From positions 117,006,043-117,064,042 of the forward strand of contig CM043960.1 in assembly GCA_014529385.2 (NCBI GenBank): a stretch of DNA of 58,000 nt. Reading direction: 5' to 3'. Under the pieces are notes generated by a model. The model had not been told where the DNA came from and did no database searches. It worked only from the letters and a program-made list of their open reading frames with translations. A program made the translations under genes and the position numbers. The DNA comes from Adiantum capillus-veneris (taxonomy: Eukaryota; Streptophyta; Polypodiopsida; Polypodiales; Pteridaceae). How positions within the stretch are numbered: the first letter of the stretch is position 1; each line of letters starts with the position of its first letter. This document shows positions 1-11,360 of this stretch, one piece after another.

Positions 1-2430
1 AGGCACGTACACTTGAGACTTCGCCGCTCTAGGGCCAATGAGTATTACTAGTATCGATTTAAACACTATGGGGACAGAGAGTTCCTGACCGATCGAGACC
101 ACCCTTCTCATAGGCATTGGCAACCTGAGCCAAGCCCCCACTTTCCACCCCCACACTCACACTTCCTTGTGTGTCCTAATTACTACCACAATGATTGTTC
201 AACATAAATATTCCTTGATTAGATTTCGAATCACATTGTTCGTTAAGGCATCCCTTCAACCAGTATCGCAAACGGCACCAAGACAGTATTCTAGTAAAAA
301 TTCTACTCAAACTTATTCATTAAAATTCCAATGTTCTGGAGGTACAACATCCCCCCTCCAGCGAGAGTTTACTCCTCCCGTTGTCGCCTAGCTGCCCATA
401 CAACTAGGTATGTCCACTGCACAGAAAGCAGGACATGGACACTCCCACCGCATAGAAAGCAAGACGTGGGTTCCCACTGCATAGAAAGCAAGTCGTGGAT
501 TCAAGAGCCCTTAACGAGGAACTCTGCATTGGAAATAGAATGAACATGTCGAGCTAAATTTTCCCTAGCAGACATTCTTTCCTATTGCAAACAGCATACC
601 CATCAATCATTTCTTTCCTACTTTAGACTTTAGTGTACAAATAAATTCAATGCCGAGGTTCCGTTGGATTTCTCCAACGTGTTTGGGGATATGTTCATTC
701 CTGGCTAAACGTGTGCAATGTTAATTTAAATGACTTGAATAAAATTGTGACCTACCTCTTCCATTTCTTCGTCAATGGCTCATGAGATGGCCGGTGCTTG
801 TTCGTCCATGGGAGCTTTTCCCTTTTCATTCACATTGCTTGTTCCCGCCTCGCGATCGTGGGCACCACCGAAGCGAGTTCTCTTAACCGGGGCCATTTTA
901 CTCACTACTTTAAATGATAAACTTGAAGAAAAGAGCTAAAATCCGAGAGTATCATAACAAACCAATTGGCAAATTAGAATGATTAATGAATCCTCCTTAT
1001 GCAAGAGATTAGATTTTTCCTTCGAGACCTAGCAATTTTATGGGTAATTCTTTACTTGCCCTATGGGAACTGTCTCCAAAGTTAATCACTTGGCTTAGAT
1101 GATTAAGAAATTCAGAATTTCACTAATTGATTTACAAGAGAGATGAAGTAAGCAAGCTCAATCACTTTCCTAGTGCAATTTGAAGATGCAGAATTACCGC
1201 GGCATGTGTGATAGAAAATTCTCTTCTTATTGGCCTAATGATGGTTTAATTTTAGCCTTAATCACATCTTAATGTGAGAGAAGTTTTTGAATCTAATTAA
1301 TTACATTACTATTGAAGGGTAGAAGGGAGAATTTCATCAAATCTACATTATTACCGGCGGCGGCTGACAATTTATTAACCATGCTGCCTAGAGAGAGAAA
1401 TCTCTCTTAATCATTGATTAAGAATGATGAATGGCTGCTGAATTAACTAATTGAATGATGATTATGTAATGGAGTATGGCTATGTAAACTTAGAGAGCAG
1501 CTATTGGGAATTATAGCTAAAAGTAGGCAAAGTAGACGAATAATTTGGGAGAATAATGACGAGAATTAAGAAGATCCGGAATTAAACCATAATTACCGTG
1601 ATTAGGGGCTGAGAATCCTTTGATTTTTCTGATCCAATGAATCCTCAAGATGAGAATTTTAGCAGCACCTCCCTCCTTGCTTCTCCTTCAAAAACTGTGT
1701 GTACCGGCAGCACCTCCCCAAGGTGTGTGTGTGTGAGAGCATGTGTGTGTGTGAAAACACCTTTAAATAGGCTCCTCAAGGCTGAAAATCGATATGGGTT
1801 GCTATAAGCATCTGAGTGAGCACTCAGTGAATGCATTGGCAAGTCTAGTTGCCTACCCACCAAGTGTCCAGTTGGTCAGTTCAACTGGCTCTCACACTCA
1901 CTCACTAGCTTGGAAACTTCCCTACAACTCCCACAAGGCAAGAGGGCGCCCCCCTAGCTACTAAAGCTGGCTCAGAGTGGCCTGGAACCTGCTCCCACAC
2001 AGCCTCGAGCCCCAGGTGCCTCCCCGGACAATTTTGGGAAAATTTGGTTTTAGGCTAAAACGGGTCATACGAGTCGGAATTTGATGCCGAAAATTGCTAT
2101 ACCGAGGTCTAAGGCGTACTGGCCCGAGTACCTGCCATATTTAGCAGCCCCCTTCCGAGGTCTGAAAATGCATTTTTTTGAAATTCGGGGTGCAGGTGCA
2201 GGTGCAGTTTTTCGAGACGATCAAAACTGGACAGGTCGGGTGACCAAAAACTTACTATTTTTGGAAATTTTTTACAAAAATTATTTTAATTCACATTTCG
2301 AAGCTTTAAAACATTCTAAACATCATGACACTGATAGAATTCGAAAAACTGCTAAAAATAGTAACTTTTTCCATTATGTTCATTTCAAGGTACAATGGTG
2401 CTCTTTTTGATCGGGGTCAGAGACCTTACA
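1..2430 (-). repeat. GY1 3' LTR (partial)
   Basis: Base 1 aligns with 13631 of the other GY1 LTR, so about 260 bp of this LTR lie outside the window. It ends at 2430 in GAGACCTTACA, matching the other LTR end at 21565. Relative to the 5' LTR it has one copy of the 0.47-kb duplicated block, a much shorter GT tract (around 1721-1753), no 37-bp hairpin segment, and an empty C1 target site at about 1960-1965 (CTAAAGCTGG). It contains no coding sequence; short reading frames here are chance. Confidence 0.93.
411..503. repeat. 28-31-bp minisatellite in GY1 LTR
   Basis: Three tandem units built on CCACYGCATAGAAAGCAAG with a GTGG-type tail. The homologous positions in the other LTR hold three units (from about 14041) and four units (from about 14511). 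Confidence 0.8.
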
Positions 2431-2441
2431 ACCTCCCTAAC
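2431..2441 (-). other. GY1 polypurine tract
   Basis: On the minus strand the sequence GTTAGGGAGGT lies directly against the LTR start TGTAAGG. This is the expected place and composition for the plus-strand primer of an LTR retrotransposon. Confidence 0.8.
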
Positions 2442-2461
2442 GTGAAAAATTTGAGATGTCC

Positions 2462-2992
2462 TCATCTCAAGAATGTGTTTGGGTAATCCTTTATGAGCGT
2501 TGGTTCGTCCTCCCAAGTTGCATCTTCTTCAGGGTAATCCTTCCACTTCACTAGATGCTCCGTGATAGTTCTGTTGGGTAACATCCTTTCCCTTGTTTCA
2601 AGTACATAGTCAGGTTGGAGCTCGAGGACTCCTTGTGCTGGCATGACTATCTGATCTGAGTCCAAGAATTGGTCAGGGTTAGGAATATGGGGTTTGAGTA
2701 AGCTGACGTGGAACACATCATCAACCTTCAAGTTTGGAGGTAACTTTAGCTTGTAGGCTTGGTCATTCACAACCTTAATGATCTCGAATGGCCCACAATA
2801 CCTTGGTCTTAGCTTCTTATATCTGCCTAGTGATAAGTTACTTTTCTTTGGTCGGACTCGCAGAAAAACCTTATCCCCTTCTTTGAAAGTTCTTTCCGAA
2901 CGGTGCTTATCTGCATAGTGCTTCTGTCTATCCTGAGCGGCCTGAATGTATTGGCGAATATCTCTAGTCTGAGCTTCCATATCTTCTAACAT
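2462..2992 (-). pseudogene. GY1 integrase C-terminus and chromodomain
   Basis: An open frame of 176 codons carries the end of pol. The first half has the gypsy integrase tail: FKEGDKVFLRV near residues 37-47, then the GPFEIIKV segment and the DVFHVSLLKPH motif near residue 95. The last 50 residues form a chromodomain (YVLETRERM, then HLVKWKDYPEEDATWE), which in chromoviruses binds histone marks and guides insertion to heterochromatin. A stop at about 3053 separates it from the integrase core, so it is part of a broken polyprotein. Confidence 0.9.
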
Positions 2993-3052
2993 CTTCCTAG
3001 AGGCTTCTACCCTGATGGTTGGATCTAAGAAGTTCAGTGGTGCTAAACAGTC

Positions 3053-3787
3053 CTATCCATAAAGAGCTTTGAAAGGTGACATTCCAATGTTTCTGTGTTT
3101 GGAAGAATTATAAGCATACTCCACCAAAGGTAGATATTGTAACCACTTCTTTGGTTCTTGCGAACAATAGGCTCTGAGAATGTCCTCGATGACTTGATTA
3201 ACTCTTTCAGTTTGCCCATCTGTCTGCGGATGATACACTGTGCTGAAGTCTAATTGTGACCCAATAGATTGGAAAAGAGAAGTCCAAAATTTTGATGTAA
3301 ACTTGGCATCTCTATCACTGACGATACACTTGGGTAGACCATGTAGCCTAAAAATATCCTTGATGAATACTCGGCTAACATCTGAAGCAGTAAAGGTTGT
3401 CTTTACGGGTATTAGATGAGCCACTTTTGTGAGCATATCAACAACCACGAAAATAGAATCATAACCTCCTGTAGAAGGTAATCCTGTAACAAAATCCATA
3501 CTGATGCATTCCCATTTCATCTGGGGTATGTCAAGAGGTTGAAGTTGTCCTGGTAACTTGATCCTTTCGGCCTTTATCCACTGACAAGAAAGACATTGCC
3601 TCACATAGCGAAGTATGTCTCCTTTCATTCCAGACCAAAAATAACTCCTCCTGACAGCATGAAGAGTTTTAGCATAGCCTGGATGTCCAGATGTAGGGCT
3701 ATCATGTGCTTCATACAGAATAGCCTTCTTTAGAGCTGGATCTCTAGGCACACAGATTCTATGTCTGTAGTAAAGACATCCTCCCAT
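3053..3787 (-). pseudogene. GY1 integrase core
   Basis: The 244-codon frame has the zinc-binding HHCC head (EAHDSPTSGHPG, then CLSC) at residues 27-70 and the DDE catalytic core: MDFVTGLP, SDRDAKF and the TERVNQVIED glutamate. This enzyme joins element cDNA to host DNA. The frame is interrupted on both sides, upstream by stops in RNase H and downstream by the stop at 3053, so no full pol can be made. Confidence 0.9.
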
Positions 3788-4266
3788 AAGAGATTAATCT
3801 TTAGCTTCAGGCAACTTATTTTGCTGAACTAATGATACTATACGTTGGTACTCTGGATCTACCAAGGATGTTTCTTTGATTCTATCCCAGATAGGGTTAT
3901 TTAGAATAGAGATAGCTCCGAGAAAGGATTTGCGGCTAAGACTATCTGCAACTGCATTTTCCTTCCCTGGTCTATACTTTATTTCAAGGTCATATTCATG
4001 TAATATCTCTATCCATCGCCGTTGTCACATGTTGAGAATAGGTTGAGTAAAAATTCATTTTAAGCTCCTGTGGTCTGTAACCAGCTGAAACTTGCTCCCA
4101 AGAAGATAATGTCTCCATAACTTCAGCGCATGTATAACTGCTAAAAGTTCCAAATCATGAGTAGGGTAATTTTTCTCATGATCCCTCAGCTTTCGTGAAG
4201 TATACGCCACTGGTCTCCCTTCTTGAGTAAGAACTCCGCCTAGAGCAAATTTGCTAGCATTGGTTG
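3788..4266 (-). pseudogene. GY1 RNase H, with stop codons
   Basis: The minus-strand translation shows the gypsy RNase H series: an ALGGVLTQEGRPVAY segment, YPTHDLELLAVIHALK, LVTDHRSLK and ADSLSRKS. At least three in-frame stops break it: after the DHRSLK motif, shortly after that, and in the tether before integrase. The domain would degrade the RNA strand of the RNA-DNA hybrid. Confidence 0.82.
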
Positions 4267-5298
4267 CTACTTCAAATTCTTTACTGAAGTCTGAAGCTTT
4301 AAAATAGGAGGTGAGACCAAGAATTCTTTTAGCTTAGCAAAGCTAGACTCGTGCTCGGTCTTCCATTCGATCCTCATCCCTTTTTTCAGGAGTTCCGTCA
4401 AAGGTGCAGCAATACGTACATAGTCCTTGACAAAAATCATGTACCATCCCGTTATCCCAAGAAATCCTCTTACTTCGCTGACGGTGGATGGTTGAGGCCA
4501 ATCAACGATATCCTTGACTTTGTCTGGGTCCACTGAAATCCCTTCAGCCGATATGACAAATCCAAGATAGTTGACCTTTGGTGAGCAAAAGGTGCACTTG
4601 CTCTCTTTAGTGTAAAGTTGGTGTTCCCGAAGAAGATCAAGTACTTTGCGAACATGTTCTTCGTGATCTGCCTCGTTCTTAGAATAGATCAGAATGTCAT
4701 CAAAGAAAACCAAGACAAAATCATCCAGGTAAGGTCTGAAAATATCCTGCATAAGTCGATTGAAGCTTGCAGGAGCATTTGTTAGACCAAAAGACATTAC
4801 TGTGAATTCATAGTGCCCATACCTAGTATTGAAAGCTGTCTTTGGAATATTTGATTCCTTGATCCTGATTTGGTAATATCCTGACCTTAGATCTATCTTT
4901 GTAAACATTTTGGCGCCGTGGAGCTTGTCCAAGAGTTCGTCAATCCTTGGAATTGGATACTTGTTCTTGAAAGTTACCTGGTTCAGTCCACGATAATCTA
5001 TGCATAACCTTAAGGTTCCATCCTTCTTCTTCTGAAAAAGAACTGGTGCACCCCAAGGAGAAGTACTGGGTCGAATGAATCCTTGCTCAATGAGTTGCCT
5101 AAGTTGTTCCTTGAGTTCGATGGCCCCTGGAAGTGACATTTTATAAGGTCTTTTTGAGATAGGTTCACATCCAGGGATAGTCTCAATCTCATGATCTACC
5201 TCTCTATGTGGTGGAAGATTCGTAAGGTCTTCTGGGAATACATCATCATACTCCCTCAACCACTTTGGTCGAAGTGAGGTATCTGATTGGTCCACCAT
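4267..5298 (-). pseudogene. GY1 reverse transcriptase
   Basis: The frame of 343 codons covers the whole gypsy [40 protein letters not shown], the catalytic box [10 protein letters not shown], and the connection region [11 protein letters not shown]. Both aspartates of the DD box are present; the usual Tyr-Leu before them is Phe-Phe. It runs into RNase H at its 3' side, where decay begins. Its own catalytic residues look intact but it lies in a broken polyprotein. Confidence 0.92.
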
Positions 5299-5325
5299 GT
5301 TGAGCTTTACTGCATAAATTTGATT

Positions 5326-5748
5326 TCACTTTCTTAGTCCCTTCAAGAGTCTGCTGGCCTTAACTAGAGTAGCCCTAGGTCTCCCATTTTCCCCCTGGAT
5401 TAAGGCTTCATTACCCAAGTTATCTGTAAAGGTAAAGTTCCCTTGTGCACAATGGATGTGGGCCCTATTTTGCTTTAGCCAGTCCATCCCTAGTATCCCA
5501 GCAAAGAATCCTAAGGGTAAGGTTCGAAATTGGGCAGAAGTTGGGTGTCCCCCTAAATCAAAGTCGATTTTTCCTGCAGAATGTTGAGATACTACTTCCT
5601 TGCCGTTCGCTAATTCTACAACTAGCTTGCTTGTTGGATACTTATCTAGCTTTAGCTTCCTCATGCACCTTGGTGAAAGAAATGAAGGAGTACTACCACA
5701 ATCTATAAGGAAGTTAACTTGTTCACCTCTGAGAGATCCTGGCGTATG
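5326..5748 (-). pseudogene. GY1 protease
   Basis: The segment contains VNFLIDCGSTPSFLS, the retropepsin active-site loop with Cys in place of the usual Ser/Thr of D-S/T-G, and LGFFAGILGMDWL, the second conserved strand. It is separated from gag by C3; removing C3 and one AATGA restores a continuous frame across 5748/11567. The frame seen just to the right (5754-5946) is C3 LTR translated by chance and is not part of the protein. Confidence 0.85.
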
Positions 5749-5753
5749 AATGA
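5749..5753. repeat. C3 target-site duplication, left copy
   Basis: AATGA directly precedes the C3 LTR terminus TGAAGG; the identical 5 bp follow the other terminus at 11567-11571. Confidence 0.92.
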
Positions 5754-5945
5754 TGAAGGAGTATGAGCGGAAGTGCGACGCGAGAGAGAGTGCAAGAAGA
5801 AGAGCACGATGATATGGTGAACTCGCTCTACTGTAATGTGTAGAGCATAGTGAGTTCTTATTAGGTTTTAACAAAAGAATATGTGTACATACCTGGCGGC
5901 CCGCCCACTTACCTGGGCAACCACATTCGGCTTTATACCCCAACA
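5754..5945 (-). repeat. C3 3' LTR and polypurine tract
   Basis: The 192-bp LTR has TG...CA ends. The adjacent minus-strand sequence AAGTGGGAGGT at 5946-5956 is the polypurine tract. Confidence 0.93.
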
Positions 5946-6034
5946 ACCTCCCACTTAAAGTCCAATGTGGTACTTTAAGTGTGAGAGAAGCTACTATACA
6001 AGCTAATATACAAGAGATGTAGAGAAGTGATGTA

Positions 6035-6961
6035 CTACCCTACACCTAATTGCTTGCGAAAATGCGCAAAGCTCTCTGAGGAAAGTCCTTTTGTAAGTAG
6101 ATCAACAGGATTTTTTGTGGTGTGAACTTTGACAAGCTGAAGTTGCTTATCCTCGAGCATTTCCCTGATGAAATGATACTTCACATCCACATGCTTTGTC
6201 TTTGAGTGATAAACTGGATTGCGAGCCAATTGTATAGCACTTTGACTATCACAATATAACACAGACATCTCTTCTTTGATTCCCAAATCTGTTACTAGTC
6301 GATTATGCCAAATTGATTCTTTGCATGCCTCTGATGCTGCAACATATTCAGCCTTTGTAGTAGACTGAGTAACACAATCTTGTAATCTAGAACGCCATGA
6401 TACTGCTCCACCAGCCAATGTAAAGACATACCCTGAAGTAGACCTTCGGTTGCCTAAGTCACCTGCATAATCTGAGTCTGTAAAACCCTTTACACTTATC
6501 TCCTGACTCCCATAGCATATACGTATACTCTTTGTAGCTTTCAGGTATCTCAATATTCCTTTCACTGCCTCCCAATGTTTCTTGCCTGGGTTTGACATGT
6601 ATCGACTTACTACTCCCACTGCAAATGCAATGTCTGGGCGAGTAGCAATCATTGCATACATGAAACTACCCACTGCAGACGCATATGGAATCTTATCCAT
6701 TTCAGCCTGTTCTTCCTCAGACACAGGACAATCTTGTTTTTTAAGTTTCACATATGGTGGCAATGGAGCACTCAATGCCTTTCCCTTCTCCATATTGAAA
6801 CGTTGCAAAACCTTGTCAATATACTCTGTTTGAGATAAACAAATCAACTTCTTTGATATGTCTCTCTCAATGCGCATACCAAGTATATGACTTGCCTCAC
6901 CCATGTCTTTCATGTCAAACAATTTTTCCATCTTTGACTTCAAAGCTGAAATTTCTTCCAA
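6035..6961 (-). pseudogene. C3 RT C-terminus and RNase H
   Basis: The 308-codon frame starts in the RT connection (FDMKDMGEASHILGM) and covers the copia RNase H: FTDSDYAGD, STSGYVF, TTKAEYVAASEACKE, YCDSQSAIQLA, HVDVKYHFIRE and VDLLTKGLS, ending at LGVG near 6035. Catalytic acidic residues are present. It overlaps the upstream RT frame by a frameshift at about 6940-6961. Confidence 0.9.
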
Positions 6962-7617
6962 GTGCTTGCCAGCATCAACATGTCATCCACATACAAAATA
7001 AGGATCAGCCAACTGCCATCCTTGGCCTTCTTTGTATATAGACAGTGATCGAACTCACTACATTTGTAGCCTTGAGAAATCATAAACTTGTGGAACTTAT
7101 GGTACCATGCCCTCGGTGATTGTTTTAAGCCATAAAGACTCTTTAACAACTGGCATACCAAATCTTCCTTGCCTTTCTCAACAAACCCTTCTGGCTACTG
7201 CATGTAAATTTCCACATCTAAATCACCATGCAAGAACGCTGTCTTGACATCCATTTGGTGCAACACCAAATCTAATATGGCAACTAATGCAAGAAAGCAT
7301 CTCAATGTAGTCATCTTGACCACCGGAGAGAAGACTTCATCAAAGTCAATGCCTTGTTCTTGCTTAAAGCCCTTGGCAACAAGCCTTGCTTTGTACTTTG
7401 GCTGACTATCATGAGCGGTGATGTTATACCTGTAAACCCATTTACAAGGTAGAGCCTTTTTGCCCTGTGGTAATTTAACTAGCTTCCATGTCTGGTTTTT
7501 ATGCAGAGCTGTCATCTCTGACTGCATGGCCAATTGCCAATTCCCGGAGTCCTTCATTTGCACTGCTTCCTTGTAACATGAAGGCTCATTGCAATCAGTC
7601 AACATGACATAGTTCAT
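6940..7617 (-). pseudogene. C3 reverse transcriptase N-terminal and catalytic part
   Basis: Two frames carry the copia RT: NWQLAMQSEMTAL through KARLVAKGFKQEQGIDF and MDVKTAFLHGDL (7195-7617), then LKSLYGLKQSPRAWY and the catalytic ILYVDDMLML (6940-7161). A TAG stop lies between them at about 7192, inside the usual QPEGF segment, and a frameshift follows YVDD. The enzyme is therefore split but all landmark motifs remain. Confidence 0.9.
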
Positions 7618-7641
7618 AGATGGAACAAACCGATCAGGAGG

Positions 7642-8442
7642 TCATGAGATCCGTCCCGATTTACGCAAAATAGGTGGCTGAGGATCAGCCACAACATGTG
7701 GTTCCACTCTATCCTGTCCTTGCTCCTCTTGAGCCCTGACATTTTGTGTTGCGTGTGCAGGTCCATCTTCTTGGAAGACAACTCTTCTAATCTCCTCAAC
7801 CTTCTCTGGTTTAGAATGATATTTGGCTTCATTAAAGTGAACATCATTGTTGCAGATAACCTTTTTGGATTCGGGATCCCAAAGTCTGTACCCCATCTCA
7901 CCAGAATTACCATAGCCTAGAAAGATGCACTTTCTACTCTTTGGCTCAAGTTTGTTCCTAAATTCCTTTGGAACATGAGTATATGCCTCACAGCCAAAGA
8001 CTCTGAGATGATTGTATGAGGGCATTTTGCCTGACCATACCATCTCTGCCACTAAATCCTTCTGCAAAACCTTGCTAGGAGATCTATTTATAAGATGAAC
8101 AGTTGTTGATACAGCTTCAGCCCAAAACCCATTTGGCAGCTGTGCATTAGACAACATACTTCTGACCTTCTCTTGTATGGTCCTATTCATCCTCTCAGCA
8201 ACACCATTTTGAGGAGGATTGTAAGGAGAAGTAAGTTCACGTATTATACCTTTTGACTCACAAAAGTCCTGAAAGGCCTTTGAAACATACTCTCCACCAT
8301 TGTCAGTGCGTAAGCATTTAAGCTTCTTGCCACTCTGATTCTCCACAAGTGTCACAAAAATTTCTAAAACACTAAACGCTTCATCCTTGTGCTTGAGAAA
8401 GTAAACCCATACTTTCCTCGAGTAATCATCTATAAATGTCAT
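7642..8442 (-). pseudogene. C3 integrase core
   Basis: A 266-codon frame has the copia integrase core: MTFIDDYSRKVWVYFLK with the first catalytic Asp, LRTDNGGEY with the second, and NPPQNGVAERMNR with the Glu. It continues into the C-terminal FGCEAYTHVP and KCIFLGYGNSGEMGYRLWDP segments typical of copia. It ends at a lesion near 7640 before RT. Confidence 0.92.
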
Positions 8443-8459
8443 AAAGTAAGAAGATCCCC

Positions 8460-8970
8460 CTAGAGATAGTTAGGCATAGGTCCACACAAATCACTATGAA
8501 CAAGTGCCAACTGTGTATCTCTTCTACTGTTTCTATGCTTATGTGGCTGCTGTGTTTGCTTACCATACAGACAATGTTCACAGAATTCAAAATCATGAAA
8601 TGAAAAGCTAGGAAAATAACTAGAACGAGACAAGATTTCCATTCCCTTCTTGAACATATGTCCTAACCGGCTATGCCACAAAGAAACGTTCAGCTGCTCG
8701 GTTACATTGATTACATTTTTAGAGACATTTGATACATAAATCATGTAAAGTCCTCCAGACTTTACTCCATGTGCTACTGTCATAGAACCTTTGGATATCT
8801 TCCACATGTTCTGTCCAAAAGTGGTGACGTAGCCAGCATCATCAAGTAAACCTGTGCTGATCAAGCTCTTTGTAATTGCGAGAACATGTCTCAGATTTTT
8901 CAGCGTGAAAGAAGAGCCATTCTGAAACTTCAATTGAACATCTCCAACACCTAAGATCTCACATGTCTGC
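8460..8970 (-). pseudogene. C3 protease-integrase linker and integrase zinc domain
   Basis: The frame carries the GAG-pre-integrase region (FTLKNLRHVL) and the HHCC head (SLWHSRLGH, then CEHCLYGK), ending LVHSDLCGPMPNYL before a stop at 8460, just ahead of the catalytic core. On its upstream side it is cut from the protease by the MITE at 8979. Confidence 0.88.
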
Positions 8971-8978
8971 CCATTGCC
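8971..8978. repeat. MITE target-site duplication, left
   Basis: CCATTGCC occurs here and at 9226-9233, on both sides of a 247-bp insert. Removing the insert and one copy restores the copia coding line QLGNGQTCE. Confidence 0.85.
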
Positions 8979-9225
8979 CTCGGGGGGTTCACTATGTGTA
9001 AAACTACCATATCACGTGCGTTCAAGACATGTTTGTAAAACCCCTTATCTGTGAAATTTTTTAGGAATATAATATATCCTTTTCTTTTAAAATATGTAAT
9101 TTTTTTTCAAATTTGAAAAAATAATGCCCTTCTGTATATATATTTCTGTAAGTTTCAAGAACTTTAAATACCCTTCTGTTGAACTCACGTGATAGGTTAC
9201 ATTTTTATTAGATGACCTCCCCGGG
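8979..9225. mobile_element. 247-bp MITE with terminal inverted repeats, 8-bp TSD
   Basis: The insert interrupts C3 between protease and the GAG-pre-integrase region. Its ends are imperfect inverted repeats: the left end begins CTCGGGGGGTTCAC and the reverse complement of the right end begins CCCGGGGAGGTCAT. Similarity extends about 45 bp inward to a shared ATCACGTGNGTTCAA. The interior is AT-rich with no coding frame. An 8-bp duplication is typical of hAT elements, but the termini lack the usual hAT CAGGG start, so the superfamily is left open. Confidence 0.82.
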
Positions 9226-9404
9226 CCATTGCCTAGCTGAACATGATCTTTAGTGGTCACATAAGAGGTAAACCACTCCTTGTTTGGAGACACATGAAGT
9301 GACGCCCCTGAGTCTATAATCCGGTCACTCAGTGCATTTCCATCAGATGCTGTAAGAAGAGCTGAGTCCATTGTATTCTTCAAGAAGTAGATGTCTCCTG
9401 ACAC
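9226..9404 (-). pseudogene. C3 protease fragment
   Basis: The minus-strand translation includes ALSDRIIDSGASLHVSPN, the copia aspartic protease active site (D-S-G-A), then a conserved VQLGNG where the MITE is inserted. The open frame continues into the MITE, giving a chance tail. Confidence 0.85.
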
Positions 9405-10228
9405 TAGACTATCATCCTCTGCAACAGTGTTGTCACATTTATTTCTTGAATCTTCATTGAGGACTTCTTCTTCTGACCATGGTCTTCAGCTTTCTCTTTG
9501 CCTTTTTCTGCTTTCCATTCTCTGCAGTCTCTTTTCATGTGACCCTTCTTGCCACAATGGTAGCATTCTATGTCACTCTTGCCTTTAGCACTGCGGGACT
9601 TGCTACGAGACTGATTCCTTTTTCCACCTTTGTACTTTTCTTTGGTCCTTCCCGTGAAACTAAGGCTGTTCCTTTGCCTTTGTCCATTGTCTTTCGGTTG
9701 GTTTCTTCAGTAAGAAGACTGCCTTCTACACCTGCTATGGTCAAACCATCTGGAGGTGCAGAATTACTCAAAGCTGTTCAAAAAGTGTCCCAACTTTCCG
9801 GCAATGTGATCAACAGGAACATAGCTCTAACAGGTTCATCAAACTTGACACCTTGAGCTGACAACGGACTGTAGATGGTGTTGAATTCATTCAGATGATT
9901 GGACATAGGTGTCCCTTCTTTCATCTTCAAGTCAACAAGCTTCTTAAGCCAGTATACCTGTGAAGTTGCACTCTGCTTCTCATAAAGATCACTCAGCTTT
10001 GTCCATGCATGCTTCATAAGCCGACATCTCGTCTGCTACATTGAAGTAAACGCTTTCTGCCAAAGTCATCATAATGGTAGAGAGTGCCAATTCATCCATT
10101 TTGCTCCATTCATCTTCGTCCATATCTTCTGGTTTTATCCCAATGATCTTTATAGGTTTTATCTGCTTCTTTTGTACCAACACGTGACAAATTTTCTTCT
10201 TCCACAATGGGAAATTGGTTCCATCCAT
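9405..10228 (-). pseudogene. C3 gag (capsid and zinc knuckle)
   Basis: Gag begins near 10228-10240 with MDGTNFPLWKKKICHVL, the UBN2-type copia gag start. The continuation (WTKLSDLYEKQ, LKKLVDLKMKEG, FLLITLPESWDTF) is in a second frame at 9778-10017, so there is a frameshift near 10000. A CCHC zinc knuckle (CYHCGKKGHMKRDC) is visible at about 9523-9565. Gag forms the virus-like particle and packages RNA. It is broken by frameshifts. Confidence 0.85.
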
Positions 10229-11360
10229 CTTCTTGATATTGTAAAGATTAGTGTCCTGTGATCAAGCCATAGCTACGCTTCACAGTAGTTTACTTTCCCG
10301 GGAAAAGTTCGGCAGAGTTTCCCCTGTAAACTGACCTCTCAACCAATATCAACCTGTCAAATGAACCAAGAAAGCTTCAGTTTCTGCAAAAATTTTGGCA
10401 GAGTCTCCTTTGTAAAATGGCTCTGGTGTACTCAAAAAACAGACCAAAAACAGCTCAAAAAACCACTGTCTCTCTAACACTGTAAGCTATGGGTAAACCT
10501 GTCCTACACCTGTACTGTCTCTCACTGTCTTGTCTATCACTATCCTGTAAGCATAGACTGCGACAATACCTCAACGGCAGTAAAGCAAAGATGCAATCCT
10601 AAATTTCTAACTCACAGTCAATACATCCTAGCTGCCTATCTAAGGGTGCTCGAGGGATCGCTCCAAGACCTGTATCACCGAAAGGATCTCAACATTCGAG
10701 AATCCCCCAGCCCAATAAAACCTCACTCGACCCTCAACAAAGGCTGCAGTAAATTTGACAATACATAGACTTCCCACAAAGTCATACATCCACAAATTTC
10801 CCACTATATACTGTAACCGCTACGGTGGTTGTTTGCTGTGTGACTCACAGCCAGCAAACCCTCAACAGACATACATCATCTCTGACAATACATCCCATGT
10901 GGAAGTACCTGCAATGTCAGGATGAAATCTGGAATATCAAGCAGCAAACACAAGCTACCTGCTATCTCTAGTGGATGGCGCCTACAGTCTGTGTGTAGAT
11001 GCGTTCGTGTCATATGTGACACGCCTCCAAGAACTGTGAGCTGTCCTTCGATGTGTAGACAGCCACAAATTAGCACTCTAGGAGTGCCGATATCCTCATC
11101 ACCTGCAGTCGTAGGCCGAAACCCCAAATTTGCAGAGTCGGATATACACCCGCCAAGACCATGTAGTCGAAAATGGCCTACGCAGAGCTTTGTCGAAGTC
11201 GAACGGTGGCCGAGATGACCTCATAATGAAATTCTTAGAACACCGTGCCCTTCGGGCTCACCCACAAGATTTGGGGCCGTGTCTTCGCCTATCGAATCTC
11301 ACTCCAATCTGAGTAGGTGACTCTGGCTACTTGCAGATGCTGCCCCAAGCCTCGATTTAA
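10229..11360 (-). other. C3 5' leader, with module shared with C4 and E
   Basis: About 1.1 kb separate the primer site from gag with no convincing ORF. Two blocks match the leaders of C4 and E: a GGCAGAGTYTC/AAAATTTT block at 10385-10410 and a core at about 10644-10750 (plus-strand pieces TGTATCACCGAAAGGAT, AATCCCCCA, AAAACCTCACTCGACCCT). The second kind of block lies nearer the primer site in all three elements. Confidence 0.75.

Noticed and set aside
167-543. Frames repeated at 167-543, 13755-14170 and 14268-14614 as a conserved small gene.
   Set aside because: They are the same LTR block three times; frames differ in length and have no recognisable protein features.
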